From: a virus
Virus record (IMG/VR): IMGVR_UViG_3300042898_002794
Location: 1-31,670 of that record
Length of the DNA stretch: 31,670 bases
Strand: one strand, 5' to 3'
Position numbers and translations under genes: made by a program. Positions 22,394 through 29,468 of this stretch are shown here, piece after piece; position 1 is the stretch's first letter; the number at the start of each line of letters is the position of its first letter. The notes beneath the pieces are model-generated. The model saw only the letters and a list, made by a program, of their open reading frames with translations, did not search any database and had not been told where the DNA came from.

Positions 22394-23148
22394 TTGCGTT
22401 CAATGTCCTCTTCTACACAATCTTCGCCGTATTGAATTTCAATCAGCTTGAGTGGATGATCCGTTTCATTACACAGCTGATGCCATTCATTGAGTCGGAT
22501 GAATGTGTGTTGATGTTTTGCAGGGCTGGCCATTATGTCATGATCTGTGCTGTGCGGATCTACAGTGTAGACTGTGGCTTCACCTTCGGCCACAAACCAA
22601 AACTCTGCTCTCTTTTCATGTCGTTGCATGCTAAGACAAGTTTTGGGATTAACTGTTAGTTCTTTGAGTTTGGTATTTGCTCCTACTTCGTGCAACACTC
22701 GATAATATCCCCAAGATCTGGTGGTCTTGGGTTTCTTCCAGTCTTCAAGTATCCAACTACTGGAATTCATTTTGTTTTCGCCACCTACACCAAACACAAA
22801 CTCCACATCGTCAAACACCATTTCTGGAATGTTATCCTTGGTGCGATCGCCGCCATTGGCAAACACAATCTTTGCTGTGGGATACCGAGTTTTAATTAAC
22901 TTGATGGCATCAATGCTAGATCCATCGTTGTCATTGTAAACAACAACTTCGTCTACTGTAGAAAGATTTCCCACAATGGCCTGGCGCTCTTGCAAAGGCA
23001 TGAAAGGCCTACCTTTTTTACGGGTAAGCCATTCATCTGAATTGAGCCCTACCACTAGTTTATCGCCTAATGTGCGTGCCGCTTTAAAATAGGCAATGTG
23101 CCCGGAATGTAGCGGATCAAATCCGCCAGTAACTATGACAATTTTCAT
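22390..23148 (-). CDS. fusion: cytidylyltransferase-like + cupin (mannose-6-P isomerase-like)
   Basis: 252 residues. Residues 1-140 are a nucleotidyltransferase of the RfaE/GlmU-cytidylyl type: VTGGFDPLHSGHIAYF with the HxGH motif (14-17), GLNSDEW and SSSWILEDW. Residues 145-252 are a cupin: WGYYRVLHEVGANTK, LSMQRHEKRAEFWFVAEGEA (His 177 and Glu 182 as metal ligands) and HTFIRLNEWHQL, similar to the C-terminal domain of ManC/phosphomannose isomerase type II. The pair suggests nucleotide-sugar (for example NDP-heptose or mannose-like) supply for the nearby glycosyltransferases. No Shine-Dalgarno is seen; TATAAATA lies five bases before the ATG. Confidence 0.8.
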   Translation of the reverse strand: MKIVIVTGGFDPLHSGHIAYFKAARTLGDKLVVGLNSDEWLTRKKGRPFMPLQERQAIVGNLSTVDEVVVYNDNDGSSIDAIKLIKTRYPTAKIVFANGGDRTKDNIPEMVFDDVEFVFGVGGENKMNSSSWILEDWKKPKTTRSWGYYRVLHEVGANTKLKELTVNPKTCLSMQRHEKRAEFWFVAEGEATVYTVDPHSTDHDIMASPAKHQHTFIRLNEWHQLCNETDHPLKLIEIQYGEDCVEEDIERK

Positions 23149-23153
23149 AGCGA

Positions 23154-23161
23154 TATTTATA
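23154..23161 (-). promoter_or_regulatory. T4-late consensus box TATAAATA
   Basis: Exact TATAAATA on the minus strand, ending five bases before the ATG at 23148. T4 late transcripts start about six bases after this octamer, which would put the first base at the ATG. It lies in the 21-base gap after uvsY. Confidence 0.45.
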
Positions 23162-23169
23162 TTCGTATA

Positions 23170-23622
23170 TTACACCTGAATATCTTCCATGCCAGCTGTG
23201 CGCAATCTAACCACATGGCCCATTTGCCACTGTTTGGTATCTAGGCCTTTCATGATGCCCAACCAACGATTACGCAAAAATGCCACTTCATTGATAATGG
23301 TTTCAAAGTCTACAACTTCGTCCTCACCGTCCACATACTTTTCTGCATCTCTGCTGGTCAATGCACGGGCATATCCTTCTAGATATTTTTGAAAATGACG
23401 GCGGCGAATCTTGCGCAACTGAATGTTTAGATGATTCAATACTGCTTCAATTTCTTGTAGTTGGTTGAATCTGTGTTCAGTAATGCCAGGCAATGCAGTA
23501 ATGTTTTTTTCAACCACGCCATAAATTTTACAATCATGTTTGGCAGAATTTAATTCAGACTCATAGTGATTGATAAAATCTGGAATGCGTCCAAGATCAG
23601 CAACCACTTGACTATACCACAT
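23170..23622 (-). CDS. uvsY: UvsY-like recombination mediator
   Basis: 150 residues, close to the 137 of T4 UvsY. The N-terminal helical region contains a basic stretch (LRKIRRRHFQKYL) followed by YVDGEDEVVDFETIINEVAFL and ending with GLDTKQWQMGHVVRLRTAG, matching the UvsY layout of a basic helix, an acidic 'D-x-D-x-V' patch and a terminal KxxIxxxxRxFxAG-like helix. UvsY loads UvsX on gp32-covered single strands. Context is the strongest support: the small acidic gene and uvsX are just upstream in the same overlapping operon. Stop and start codons adjoin the 87-aa gene. Confidence 0.75.
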   Translation of the reverse strand: MWYSQVVADLGRIPDFINHYESELNSAKHDCKIYGVVEKNITALPGITEHRFNQLQEIEAVLNHLNIQLRKIRRRHFQKYLEGYARALTSRDAEKYVDGEDEVVDFETIINEVAFLRNRWLGIMKGLDTKQWQMGHVVRLRTAGMEDIQV

Positions 23623-23885
23623 CAGTTTTCCCAGTCATCGTCTTCGGTGTTTTCGTCTTCAAACTCTTCTTCCTCGTCATCTTCATAATTTTTGTCATTA
23701 TCAAGATAGTCAGTAAGTGCTCGTTTGATATCTGAATCACCTTTGAACGCGGCACGGATATCTTCGACATCCGAGTCGTGATCAATCAAAATTGCCACCA
23801 TGGTTTCGGCAGCTTCTGCACGATCAACAGTGTTGACATATCTTTTGAGTTCTGACCAAATTTCACTAGCTACTATTGCACTCAT
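23622..23885 (-). CDS. small acidic protein between uvsX and uvsY (87 aa)
   Basis: 87 residues from ATG 23885, which overlaps the uvsX stop by 4 bases; GAGGAGG lies a few bases upstream, so a longer in-frame start at 23957 is unlikely. The body (SEIWSELKRYVNTVDRAEAA, then AILIDHDSDVEDIRAAFKG) is helical, and the last 25 residues are almost all Asp/Glu/Asn. A gene of this kind beside uvsX recurs in marine T4-like phages. Role unknown; a partner for UvsX or UvsY is a reasonable guess from position only. Confidence 0.75.
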   Translation of the reverse strand: MSAIVASEIWSELKRYVNTVDRAEAAETMVAILIDHDSDVEDIRAAFKGDSDIKRALTDYLDNDKNYEDDEEEEFEDENTEDDDWEN

Positions 23886-24937
23886 TCTGCATCCTCCTCG
23901 ACTGTAGTTACCTCTGCCTTCTGATTGCCAAAGTCTTTCATCACTGTATCCAGGCATGCGTCATCGTTGCGTTCCCAACCTTTGCGGAACTTCTTGATGA
24001 TCTCTCCAGAACTTGTGGTAAACACAAGACTGTTGCCTTCTTTTTTAAGCAGGCCTTTTTTCTCAATCAAGTCAGTAAGACCTGAGTAAGGGCTCATACC
24101 TGTTGTGTAAGGAATCTTGACTTGCACGCCTTCAAAGGGTTTGGCATAGCGTGTTTTCATTACTTTACAACCTGCACGAATACCATTTACTTCTGAAACT
24201 TTGTTGCCATCCTCGTCCTCTTTGAGCTTCATCTTCTTCATGGCGACCACAATACTTGATGCATAGATAAAGCCTTGTCCGCCGCTGATCTTGTCATCTG
24301 GATCAAACATATCTTGACTTGCGTATGTGTGATTGGTACAAACTAATCCAACATTGTAGCTGCCAAACATGTTCACACAATTACGGACAAGTGCTGTAAG
24401 TGCTTTGGGTTTACGACCCAAGTCACCTTTCATTTCACCTGCGTCAAATTGGTTAACATCTGTGGGAGTCAACAGCATACCCAATGAGTCAATCACAAAC
24501 ATAACTTTGGGACGCTCGCCTTCAGCAAGTGCTTTGTAATCACTCATGAATGTTGAAATAGTTTTAGCCACATCGTCAATCATGGCCATACTCAATTTAA
24601 GAAGTTTGTCTGGCCCAGTGTCTACACCCAGTGCTTTGAGCCAGTCTTCGTCTAGTGCGTTTTCACTGTCAATCAATACCACAAAGATACCTTGCTCTTG
24701 TGCGTGTTTGACAATGTTGCCAGAACAAATATATGATTTACCTGCTCCCGAGTCGCCAGCAAACACAGTAACTTTACCCAGCGGAATACCACGGTTAAAG
24801 TCTCCTGAAATAAGATAGTTCAAGGCATAGTTGCCTGTGCTAATCCAATCAGTAGGATCGTTAAATCCAATACTCAATCCTTCGATTGACTTGGTGATTT
24901 CCTTGCGGAATTTTGATACATCAAATGGTTTTCCCAT
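23882..24937 (-). CDS. uvsX: UvsX, RecA-like strand-exchange protein
   Basis: 351 residues, near the 391 of T4 UvsX. Walker A is GDSGAGKS (61-68); VVLIDSENALDEDW carries the conserved acidic residue after strand 2; VMFVIDSLGML is Walker B. Loop regions with GGQGFIYASSIVVAM and NGIRAGCKVMKTRYAKPF are as in phage UvsX. It drives strand invasion during recombination-dependent replication. TAGGAAA precedes the ATG, and a promoter with TAGACA-17-TATAAT lies upstream inside the end of the next gene. Followed by the acidic gene and uvsY. Confidence 0.95.
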   Translation of the reverse strand: MGKPFDVSKFRKEITKSIEGLSIGFNDPTDWISTGNYALNYLISGDFNRGIPLGKVTVFAGDSGAGKSYICSGNIVKHAQEQGIFVVLIDSENALDEDWLKALGVDTGPDKLLKLSMAMIDDVAKTISTFMSDYKALAEGERPKVMFVIDSLGMLLTPTDVNQFDAGEMKGDLGRKPKALTALVRNCVNMFGSYNVGLVCTNHTYASQDMFDPDDKISGGQGFIYASSIVVAMKKMKLKEDEDGNKVSEVNGIRAGCKVMKTRYAKPFEGVQVKIPYTTGMSPYSGLTDLIEKKGLLKKEGNSLVFTTSSGEIIKKFRKGWERNDDACLDTVMKDFGNQKAEVTTVEEDAE

Positions 24938-24963
24938 GGTTGTTTCCTATAAAGTTATTTGTT

Positions 24964-24992
24964 ATTATACTACAAAGTCCAGGCGCTGTCTA
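24964..24992 (-). promoter_or_regulatory. sigma70-type promoter TAGACA-17-TATAAT for uvsX
   Basis: Minus strand TAGACA (24987-24992), 17-base spacer, TATAAT (24964-24969), ahead of a leader of about 20 bases with TAGGAAA. The -35 box lies in the last codons of the upstream gene. Confidence 0.65.
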
Positions 24993-25959
24993 CATAATCT
25001 CGGTAAGGTTCAACGCTTTTTAGGTAATCTTCGTTAAAATAATGATTGTAGTTGTACTCAATGGTATCCTGTTCTAACAGACACAAGTCTTTCCATTCAC
25101 CATGACTCAATATACTAAATTTAGATAGCATGGTCATTAACTCAATCAATCGTTCCACTGGGTTCTGTATAGAATCAAACTTGTAATCAAACAATTTATT
25201 ATACTTTTTGAACCCGTAATATTTTTCTAAATGTGCATGCCACCCTGGTTGTGCGTAACACACAAACAACCCACGGGTCACAATGCTATATAAAAACTTT
25301 TCTGTTACAAAAGGTTGGTAACTGGTTGCTAGTGTCTCGCTCACTACATGAACAAAACTATTTGTTAACTTGTGTTCTAAATTACAAATGTTAGCAGAGT
25401 GATTCCATTTTAAATTTCCAAAACTGTTTAAGGTTTGAAAAAAATTATTACTGTCCAGACCAATAAAAAATTTATTGTAAAAGGATTCTTGTTCTCCAAC
25501 ATAATCTTGTATATGGCCTGACAGCACATCTTCGGTGTACACAAAATTTTTACTGCAATACTCCGAATTAAACCATCCAAACTTGTGAATCGCAGACACC
25601 AGCAATTTTCTACCCACATGATCGTTTCCATTGAAACTGCATACAAAATTCTTGTAATCAATTTCTGGATGAGTGTTATATTTCTTGAACTGGCTCCATA
25701 AGTGTTTTTCTTGAAAATCAAAACAAAACTTTAGGTCAATACAGTCATATAGTTGTTTGATTGATGGTTCTATGTATTGAACAATATCAATAATATAGCG
25801 TTTGTTGTTGTGCCTGGCATACTGATTGATACCGGACAGGATCAAATTGTGGCCAGCACTGTCAAACCCTCCAAAATGATCAACCATATAAAATCGATCA
25901 GGTAGAAACCCAAAATCAGTTTTGTTTAATACTTCAAGATATGGAAATTCAATGTACAT
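24970..25959 (-). CDS. glycosyltransferase-like protein (family 10-like C-terminus)
   Basis: 329 residues from ATG 25959; the frame is open to 26064, but that would overlap the upstream oxygenase gene by 116 bases. The C-terminal part reads VSETLATSYQPFVTEKFLYS then GLFVCYAQPGWHAHLEKYYGF, and DSIQNPVERLIELM. This resembles the donor-site pattern of GT10-like proteins (FxTEKxxxxxxxGxxxxxxGxPxxxxxLxxxGFxxF). The N-terminal half has no motif I know (VDHFGGFDSAGHNLIL). No good Shine-Dalgarno; coupled by an 11-base overlap to the upstream gene. Role in glycan transfer is inferred. Confidence 0.55.
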   Translation of the reverse strand: MYIEFPYLEVLNKTDFGFLPDRFYMVDHFGGFDSAGHNLILSGINQYARHNNKRYIIDIVQYIEPSIKQLYDCIDLKFCFDFQEKHLWSQFKKYNTHPEIDYKNFVCSFNGNDHVGRKLLVSAIHKFGWFNSEYCSKNFVYTEDVLSGHIQDYVGEQESFYNKFFIGLDSNNFFQTLNSFGNLKWNHSANICNLEHKLTNSFVHVVSETLATSYQPFVTEKFLYSIVTRGLFVCYAQPGWHAHLEKYYGFKKYNKLFDYKFDSIQNPVERLIELMTMLSKFSILSHGEWKDLCLLEQDTIEYNYNHYFNEDYLKSVEPYRDYVDSAWTL

Positions 25960-26602
25960 GCTTTGATAACATGTTGTAAACCTGCCGGAAAGAAAGAGTT
26001 GACCATTTGAGTGAAAGACTGATTCTGGGATCAGACGGTGTAATAGATTCTGGCAGGTATTCAACAGAATGAATTTGTGTCACATCCAACAAAGCTGGCA
26101 TATTGTCTATGCAAAAACTGTCAACTTCGTGGCATTTGTTTGGATTGTTTATACCCAATCTAACAGGAGCTGTGGATTGATAGAATTTTGTCAAGGCCGG
26201 GGATGATTGATTATGGCGCAAAGGATAAACCAAACTTGTTGTTTTGGTTTGATCCACATGCAAGGGAACCATTTGTCTGTCAACAATTTCTTGAATTCGT
26301 AAGCTCAACCCGTGCTCTAGATCTTTGTCAATAGAGGAGATAAATTTTATAATCTCTTTTTCAAGAGTTTCTGGTATCTTATAAGTGTTGATGGATCCTA
26401 CTCGATTGAACAAAAATCCAAACTGGTTGAACCAGCTTGCAATCTCAAACCACGATACTCTCTCTTTTCTTAGGATTTTCAAGTGTTCAAATCTGTCCAC
26501 TTTCATAGCAGGTTCTAGACTGGAAATCGCAAGAGTTTTTAGTTCGTCTTCAATTTCAGATGGCAAACAAAAATTTTGCAAGATTACATAGCGACTATTC
26601 AA
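25949..26602 (-). CDS. 2OG-Fe(II) oxygenase-like protein (1)
   Basis: 217 residues from a TTG at 26602; a stop codon lies four codons upstream, and no ATG is available at the N-terminus. H115-x-D117 (PLHVDQTK), H178 (TQIHSVEY) and R193 (DPRISLSLKW) are in the order and spacing of the metal triad and 2OG-binding Arg of dioxygenases with a double-stranded beta-helix core. RYVILQNFCLPSEI at the start resembles other phage members. Target unknown: protein, nucleic acid or small molecule. Downstream neighbour is the GT10-like gene. Confidence 0.65.
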   Translation of the reverse strand: MNSRYVILQNFCLPSEIEDELKTLAISSLEPAMKVDRFEHLKILRKERVSWFEIASWFNQFGFLFNRVGSINTYKIPETLEKEIIKFISSIDKDLEHGLSLRIQEIVDRQMVPLHVDQTKTTSLVYPLRHNQSSPALTKFYQSTAPVRLGINNPNKCHEVDSFCIDNMPALLDVTQIHSVEYLPESITPSDPRISLSLKWSTLSFRQVYNMLSKHVH

Positions 26603-26659
26603 TTTTTTGATCCATTAAATTTTGACATAGATCCATAATGATGCAAATTTCTACTGTGG

Positions 26660-26688
26660 CAAAAGAAGGAAGGTCCTTCCTTCTTTTG
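26660..26688. terminator. bidirectional-type hairpin terminator after gp32 gene
   Basis: A 29-base perfect inverted repeat: arms of 14 (CAAAAGAAGGAAGG and CCTTCCTTCTTTTG) around one base. The minus-strand right arm ends CTTCTTTTG, giving a short T tract. It lies 46 bases after the gp32 stop codon. The rest of the 26603-26733 gap holds no gene that I can support. Confidence 0.65.
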
Positions 26689-26733
26689 TGTAACAATCAA
26701 AAAATGCTGTCATTGCCAGCACAAAATAATCAT

Positions 26734-27729
26734 TTATTTTGATTGGCGCGATCTGATCATGGCCAGGATATCCTGAGCATTTTGTCCGCCTGCAGCCGGT
26801 GCTGGTTTAGCAACTGGTGCAGTTGGGGTGTCGTCCACATCAAACGGTGGGTCATCGTGTGTTACTGCTGGAGCAGGTGTTGCCTTGGCCATTGGTGCAG
26901 GTGTATCTTCTACAGCTTCGCCTTTTGCTCCACCTGGTGCTGACACACCTGCAGGACGGAAGTATTGTCCCCAACGCTCTGTGTCATATGGTTGGCCATC
27001 TACAGATGCTTCAAACATCTCTTTGATAACCTTCAACTCCACATCAGTTGGACGCTTGGGCAAGAATGTGCTCAAGTCAAACAATCCGTGTGTTCCAATT
27101 GCCACTTGTTCAGCTTCGGTAAGTGCTGACTCTTTACGAGCCCATTTACTTGTGTTGTAATCAGCGTAGCCACCTTTGGATGTTTTGGTGATACGGAAAT
27201 CCAAACCACGCAGTGTATCTGTTGGCAATTCTTCCAACTCAGGATCCATTAATGCACCTTTGATAAGGGTGAACAACTGAGGACCAATGATAAATCTACG
27301 AATAGGATTCTCTGGTGTCTTGTCTTCGCTCAGTGGGTTCTCACGCACAAAGCCTTGGAAAATGTAACTGCGTTTTTTCCAGTACTTACGACCCATGTCT
27401 TCAAGGCTTTTGTCCTTGAACCAGGTGCGTACTTCTGCCAATACCGGGCAGGTATCTCCCCACATTTCTACACAAGGTACTTGTACATACACCTGCTTGG
27501 AATCCATTTCTCCTTTGATGCCATTGAAAGGCAAACGAATCATTGCTCGTTCTTGCCAGAAAAATGTGTTCTTGAGATTTGCGTCTGGGAGGAATCGAAG
27601 CGTTGTGCTTTGTCCTTCTTCCATGTTCCAATGAGGGAAAATTGAATTATCTCCGCCTCCGGTGGATTGCCCACCTTTGTTACCTTCTGCTGCCTGTAGT
27701 CGTGCTCTGATTTCTGCTAATGATGCCAT
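26734..27729 (-). CDS. 32: gp32-like single-strand DNA-binding protein
   Basis: 331 residues (T4 gp32: 301). IFPHWNMEEGQSTTLRFLPD (30-49) followed by FFWQERAMIRLPFNG is the core OB-fold start. VPCVEMWGDTCPVLAEVRTWF corresponds to the zinc-loop region, here given in halves VPCVEMWGD and TCPVLAEVR, but the last Cys of the CPVC motif is Leu. RRFIIGPQLFTLI, GLDFRITKTSKGGYADYN and RWGQYFRP follow as in marine gp32. The C-terminal 80 residues are Pro/Ala-rich with a short acidic DDPPFDVDD patch and a closing helix QDILAMIRSRQSK. It coats single strands and organises UvsX, UvsY and replication. AAGGAG precedes the ATG. Confidence 0.9.
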   Translation of the reverse strand: MASLAEIRARLQAAEGNKGGQSTGGGDNSIFPHWNMEEGQSTTLRFLPDANLKNTFFWQERAMIRLPFNGIKGEMDSKQVYVQVPCVEMWGDTCPVLAEVRTWFKDKSLEDMGRKYWKKRSYIFQGFVRENPLSEDKTPENPIRRFIIGPQLFTLIKGALMDPELEELPTDTLRGLDFRITKTSKGGYADYNTSKWARKESALTEAEQVAIGTHGLFDLSTFLPKRPTDVELKVIKEMFEASVDGQPYDTERWGQYFRPAGVSAPGGAKGEAVEDTPAPMAKATPAPAVTHDDPPFDVDDTPTAPVAKPAPAAGGQNAQDILAMIRSRQSK

Positions 27730-27749
27730 AGTGTTTCTCCTTGTTAAGT

Positions 27750-27808
27750 TGCCTATGTTATATGCCTGTATAATATGCCTATCTAAATAATTTAGATGTT
27801 AGTTGCCT
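27750..27808 (-). repeat. four AGGCA repeats plus a palindrome in the gp32 leader
   Basis: On the minus strand, AGGCA occurs at 27804-27808, 27776-27780, 27763-27767 and 27750-27754, at steps of 28, 13 and 13 bases; the outer two read AGGCAACT and the inner two AGGCATAT. A perfect palindrome ATCTAAAT-A-ATTTAGAT (27781-27797) lies between the first and second copies. The T4 gp32 mRNA is autoregulated by gp32 binding a leader pseudoknot and AT-rich tract; this array could be the counterpart. Confidence 0.5.
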
Positions 27809-27837
27809 GTGCATACAAGTTGTATTGTATACGCTTT

Positions 27838-27851
27838 TATTTAGTATAGCA
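27838..27851 (-). promoter_or_regulatory. extended -10 promoter for gp32, overlapped by CTAAATA box
   Basis: Minus strand TGCTATACT (27843-27851) is an extended -10 element without a clear -35. CTAAATA (27838-27844) overlaps it and resembles a T4-late box. Either would leave a leader of about 105 bases before the gp32 ATG. Confidence 0.4.
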
Positions 27852-27890
27852 ATAGCAAATGGCATGAGTTTTGCCTTTCTTTACTGCCAT

Positions 27891-27914
27891 AAAAAAGCCC
27901 GACTGTGCCGGGCT
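27891..27914 (-). terminator. Rho-independent terminator
   Basis: Stem AGCCCG (27896-27901) with CGGGCT (27909-27914), seven-base loop, then a run of six T on the minus strand. It follows the stop of the 508-aa gene by 17 bases and separates it from the gp32 unit. Confidence 0.8.
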
Positions 27915-27931
27915 CTTTAGAATGTGATAAA

Positions 27932-29458
27932 TTATTTTATCATGGCCAGTGATTTGATTCTGGCCAACAATGCATCATCCGATTTGCTTTCATAGTACGC
28001 ACCAGTGATTGCGGCATTGTAGTTCATAGGATCATCGTTGCCTTCTCCCATGACCGGAGCCATACCACCTGCCACTGTGCCCATTTCATACATGCTGCCA
28101 CACTCCATGAGTCCATGTTCTGGACAATATTGTCCTTCGGCAGTGTAGTTGCATGTGCTTTCTTCAAGAGCCGGAGGTTGCGCAGGCTGTGCTTCTGGTT
28201 CAGGAGCTGGCTCGGGCATGGTCATTTGGATTCCCAATTCGGCCAATCTTGCCTGCACATCAGTATCTTCCCAGGCATTGGCTCTAGAATCACGCTCGGC
28301 CAAGCCGCCAAGTATGTCATCCAACTGGTCATCACCGATGATATCGCGCAGTTGTTGTTTAGCGTTAACTGCGTCTGGGCCTACAATCAATGGCTCGGCC
28401 ATTAATTCTTTTAACTTTTTGTCGCTTTCGGGCGTGTCAGGCAATTGCCATGTGCCTTCAGTAACAGTATTAATCCAATTTTCAAATATATCAGCTTCTT
28501 TCATAACAGTACCTTGTTGAATTTTTGCCAAAATTGGCAATGCGCTTTCAATTCGCGAATCTAGTGTTTGTTCCAGGAACATTGTTTTTAAATCTTCTAC
28601 CAGCGCATTTTCATCTGTGATGTCACTGGGTGTCCAGGATTCAAAATATGTTTTGTATCCACGGCCTGAGGAAAGATGTTGTAGACTTTCTTTGAGCTGT
28701 GCATAATAGGTCTGAACTGTTTCAATCAATTGTTGTGTCACACCTTCGAACACTCGGCGTTGGCTGGCACGATTGAAACGATTCAGCACATTCATTTCTG
28801 TGATCATTTCACAAATATGGTTGCCACGAATATCATAAGGACGGCCACCTTGACGCACATGTTCTAACATGGCGCGGCCGCCTACCAACTTGGTAAATGG
28901 CAGTTTAAATCTTTCGCCGTCGGCAGTTTCAATAAACAAACTTTCCACATAGCGGAAACGAGCATCGTTTTCACCCAGGATGCGATTGTGCTTGATCACC
29001 AACCTAGCTTCTGTTTGCTCGCCCATGTAGCTGATCTTGCGGTTGCCGTAGTATCCTTCAAACAGGCCTTCTTTGATGGCGGCCATGCCTGCCATAGTGT
29101 GCTTTAGTTGGCTGATGTCTTTGCCTGTAAAAGTGTACCTCTTGGATACAGCAAACTTCATCAGGTCAGGCAAAAATCCCGGGTGCTTGTCTTTGCCAAA
29201 CCAGCTCAATTTGTCTTCGGGATTGTCCATGGTTTTGCCCAGGTTGTCCCCAAAGAACAGTTGCAAATCGTTTTTGTCAGCCAGTACTATAACTGCTGTG
29301 CCGTAATTTTTGCCTGATGGACCAATATAGTCGAATACAAATATAACGGCGTCGCCTGCGGCTGAATCGTTGCCACTTGCATCTTTGTATTTGGGGTCAA
29401 AATTCTTGGTAACCAACCAATTGATGAGGTCTTGAGATATTGTGCTGTGTTGTGCCAT
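27932..29458 (-). CDS. large conserved phage protein beside terminase, unknown function (508 aa)
   Basis: 508 residues. An N-terminal region (1-110) with strands like AVIFVFDYIGPSGKNYG and LQLFFGDNLG, a central helical part (VLNRFNRASQRRVFEGVTQQ), a Pro/Glu/Ala linker (414-430), and a Cys/His motif C436-x8-C445-x2-H448-x4-C453 (STCNYTAEGQYCPEHGLMEC), then a Gly/Met-rich stretch and a helix ALLARIKSLAMIK. I recall comparable proteins in marine T4-like phages without a known role. The Cys/His site could bind zinc. It does not resemble gp18, gp20 or gp16. No Shine-Dalgarno; ten bases separate it from the terminase stop. Confidence 0.65.
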   Translation of the reverse strand: MAQHSTISQDLINWLVTKNFDPKYKDASGNDSAAGDAVIFVFDYIGPSGKNYGTAVIVLADKNDLQLFFGDNLGKTMDNPEDKLSWFGKDKHPGFLPDLMKFAVSKRYTFTGKDISQLKHTMAGMAAIKEGLFEGYYGNRKISYMGEQTEARLVIKHNRILGENDARFRYVESLFIETADGERFKLPFTKLVGGRAMLEHVRQGGRPYDIRGNHICEMITEMNVLNRFNRASQRRVFEGVTQQLIETVQTYYAQLKESLQHLSSGRGYKTYFESWTPSDITDENALVEDLKTMFLEQTLDSRIESALPILAKIQQGTVMKEADIFENWINTVTEGTWQLPDTPESDKKLKELMAEPLIVGPDAVNAKQQLRDIIGDDQLDDILGGLAERDSRANAWEDTDVQARLAELGIQMTMPEPAPEPEAQPAQPPALEESTCNYTAEGQYCPEHGLMECGSMYEMGTVAGGMAPVMGEGNDDPMNYNAAITGAYYESKSDDALLARIKSLAMIK

Positions 29459-29468
29459 AGTTTGTTAT

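Noticed and set aside
26734-29458. Shared C-terminal helix between gp32 and the 508-aa protein (ILAMIRS vs LLARIKS)
   Set aside because: The match is short and low in information; chance amphipathic similarity is as likely as a common docking motif.
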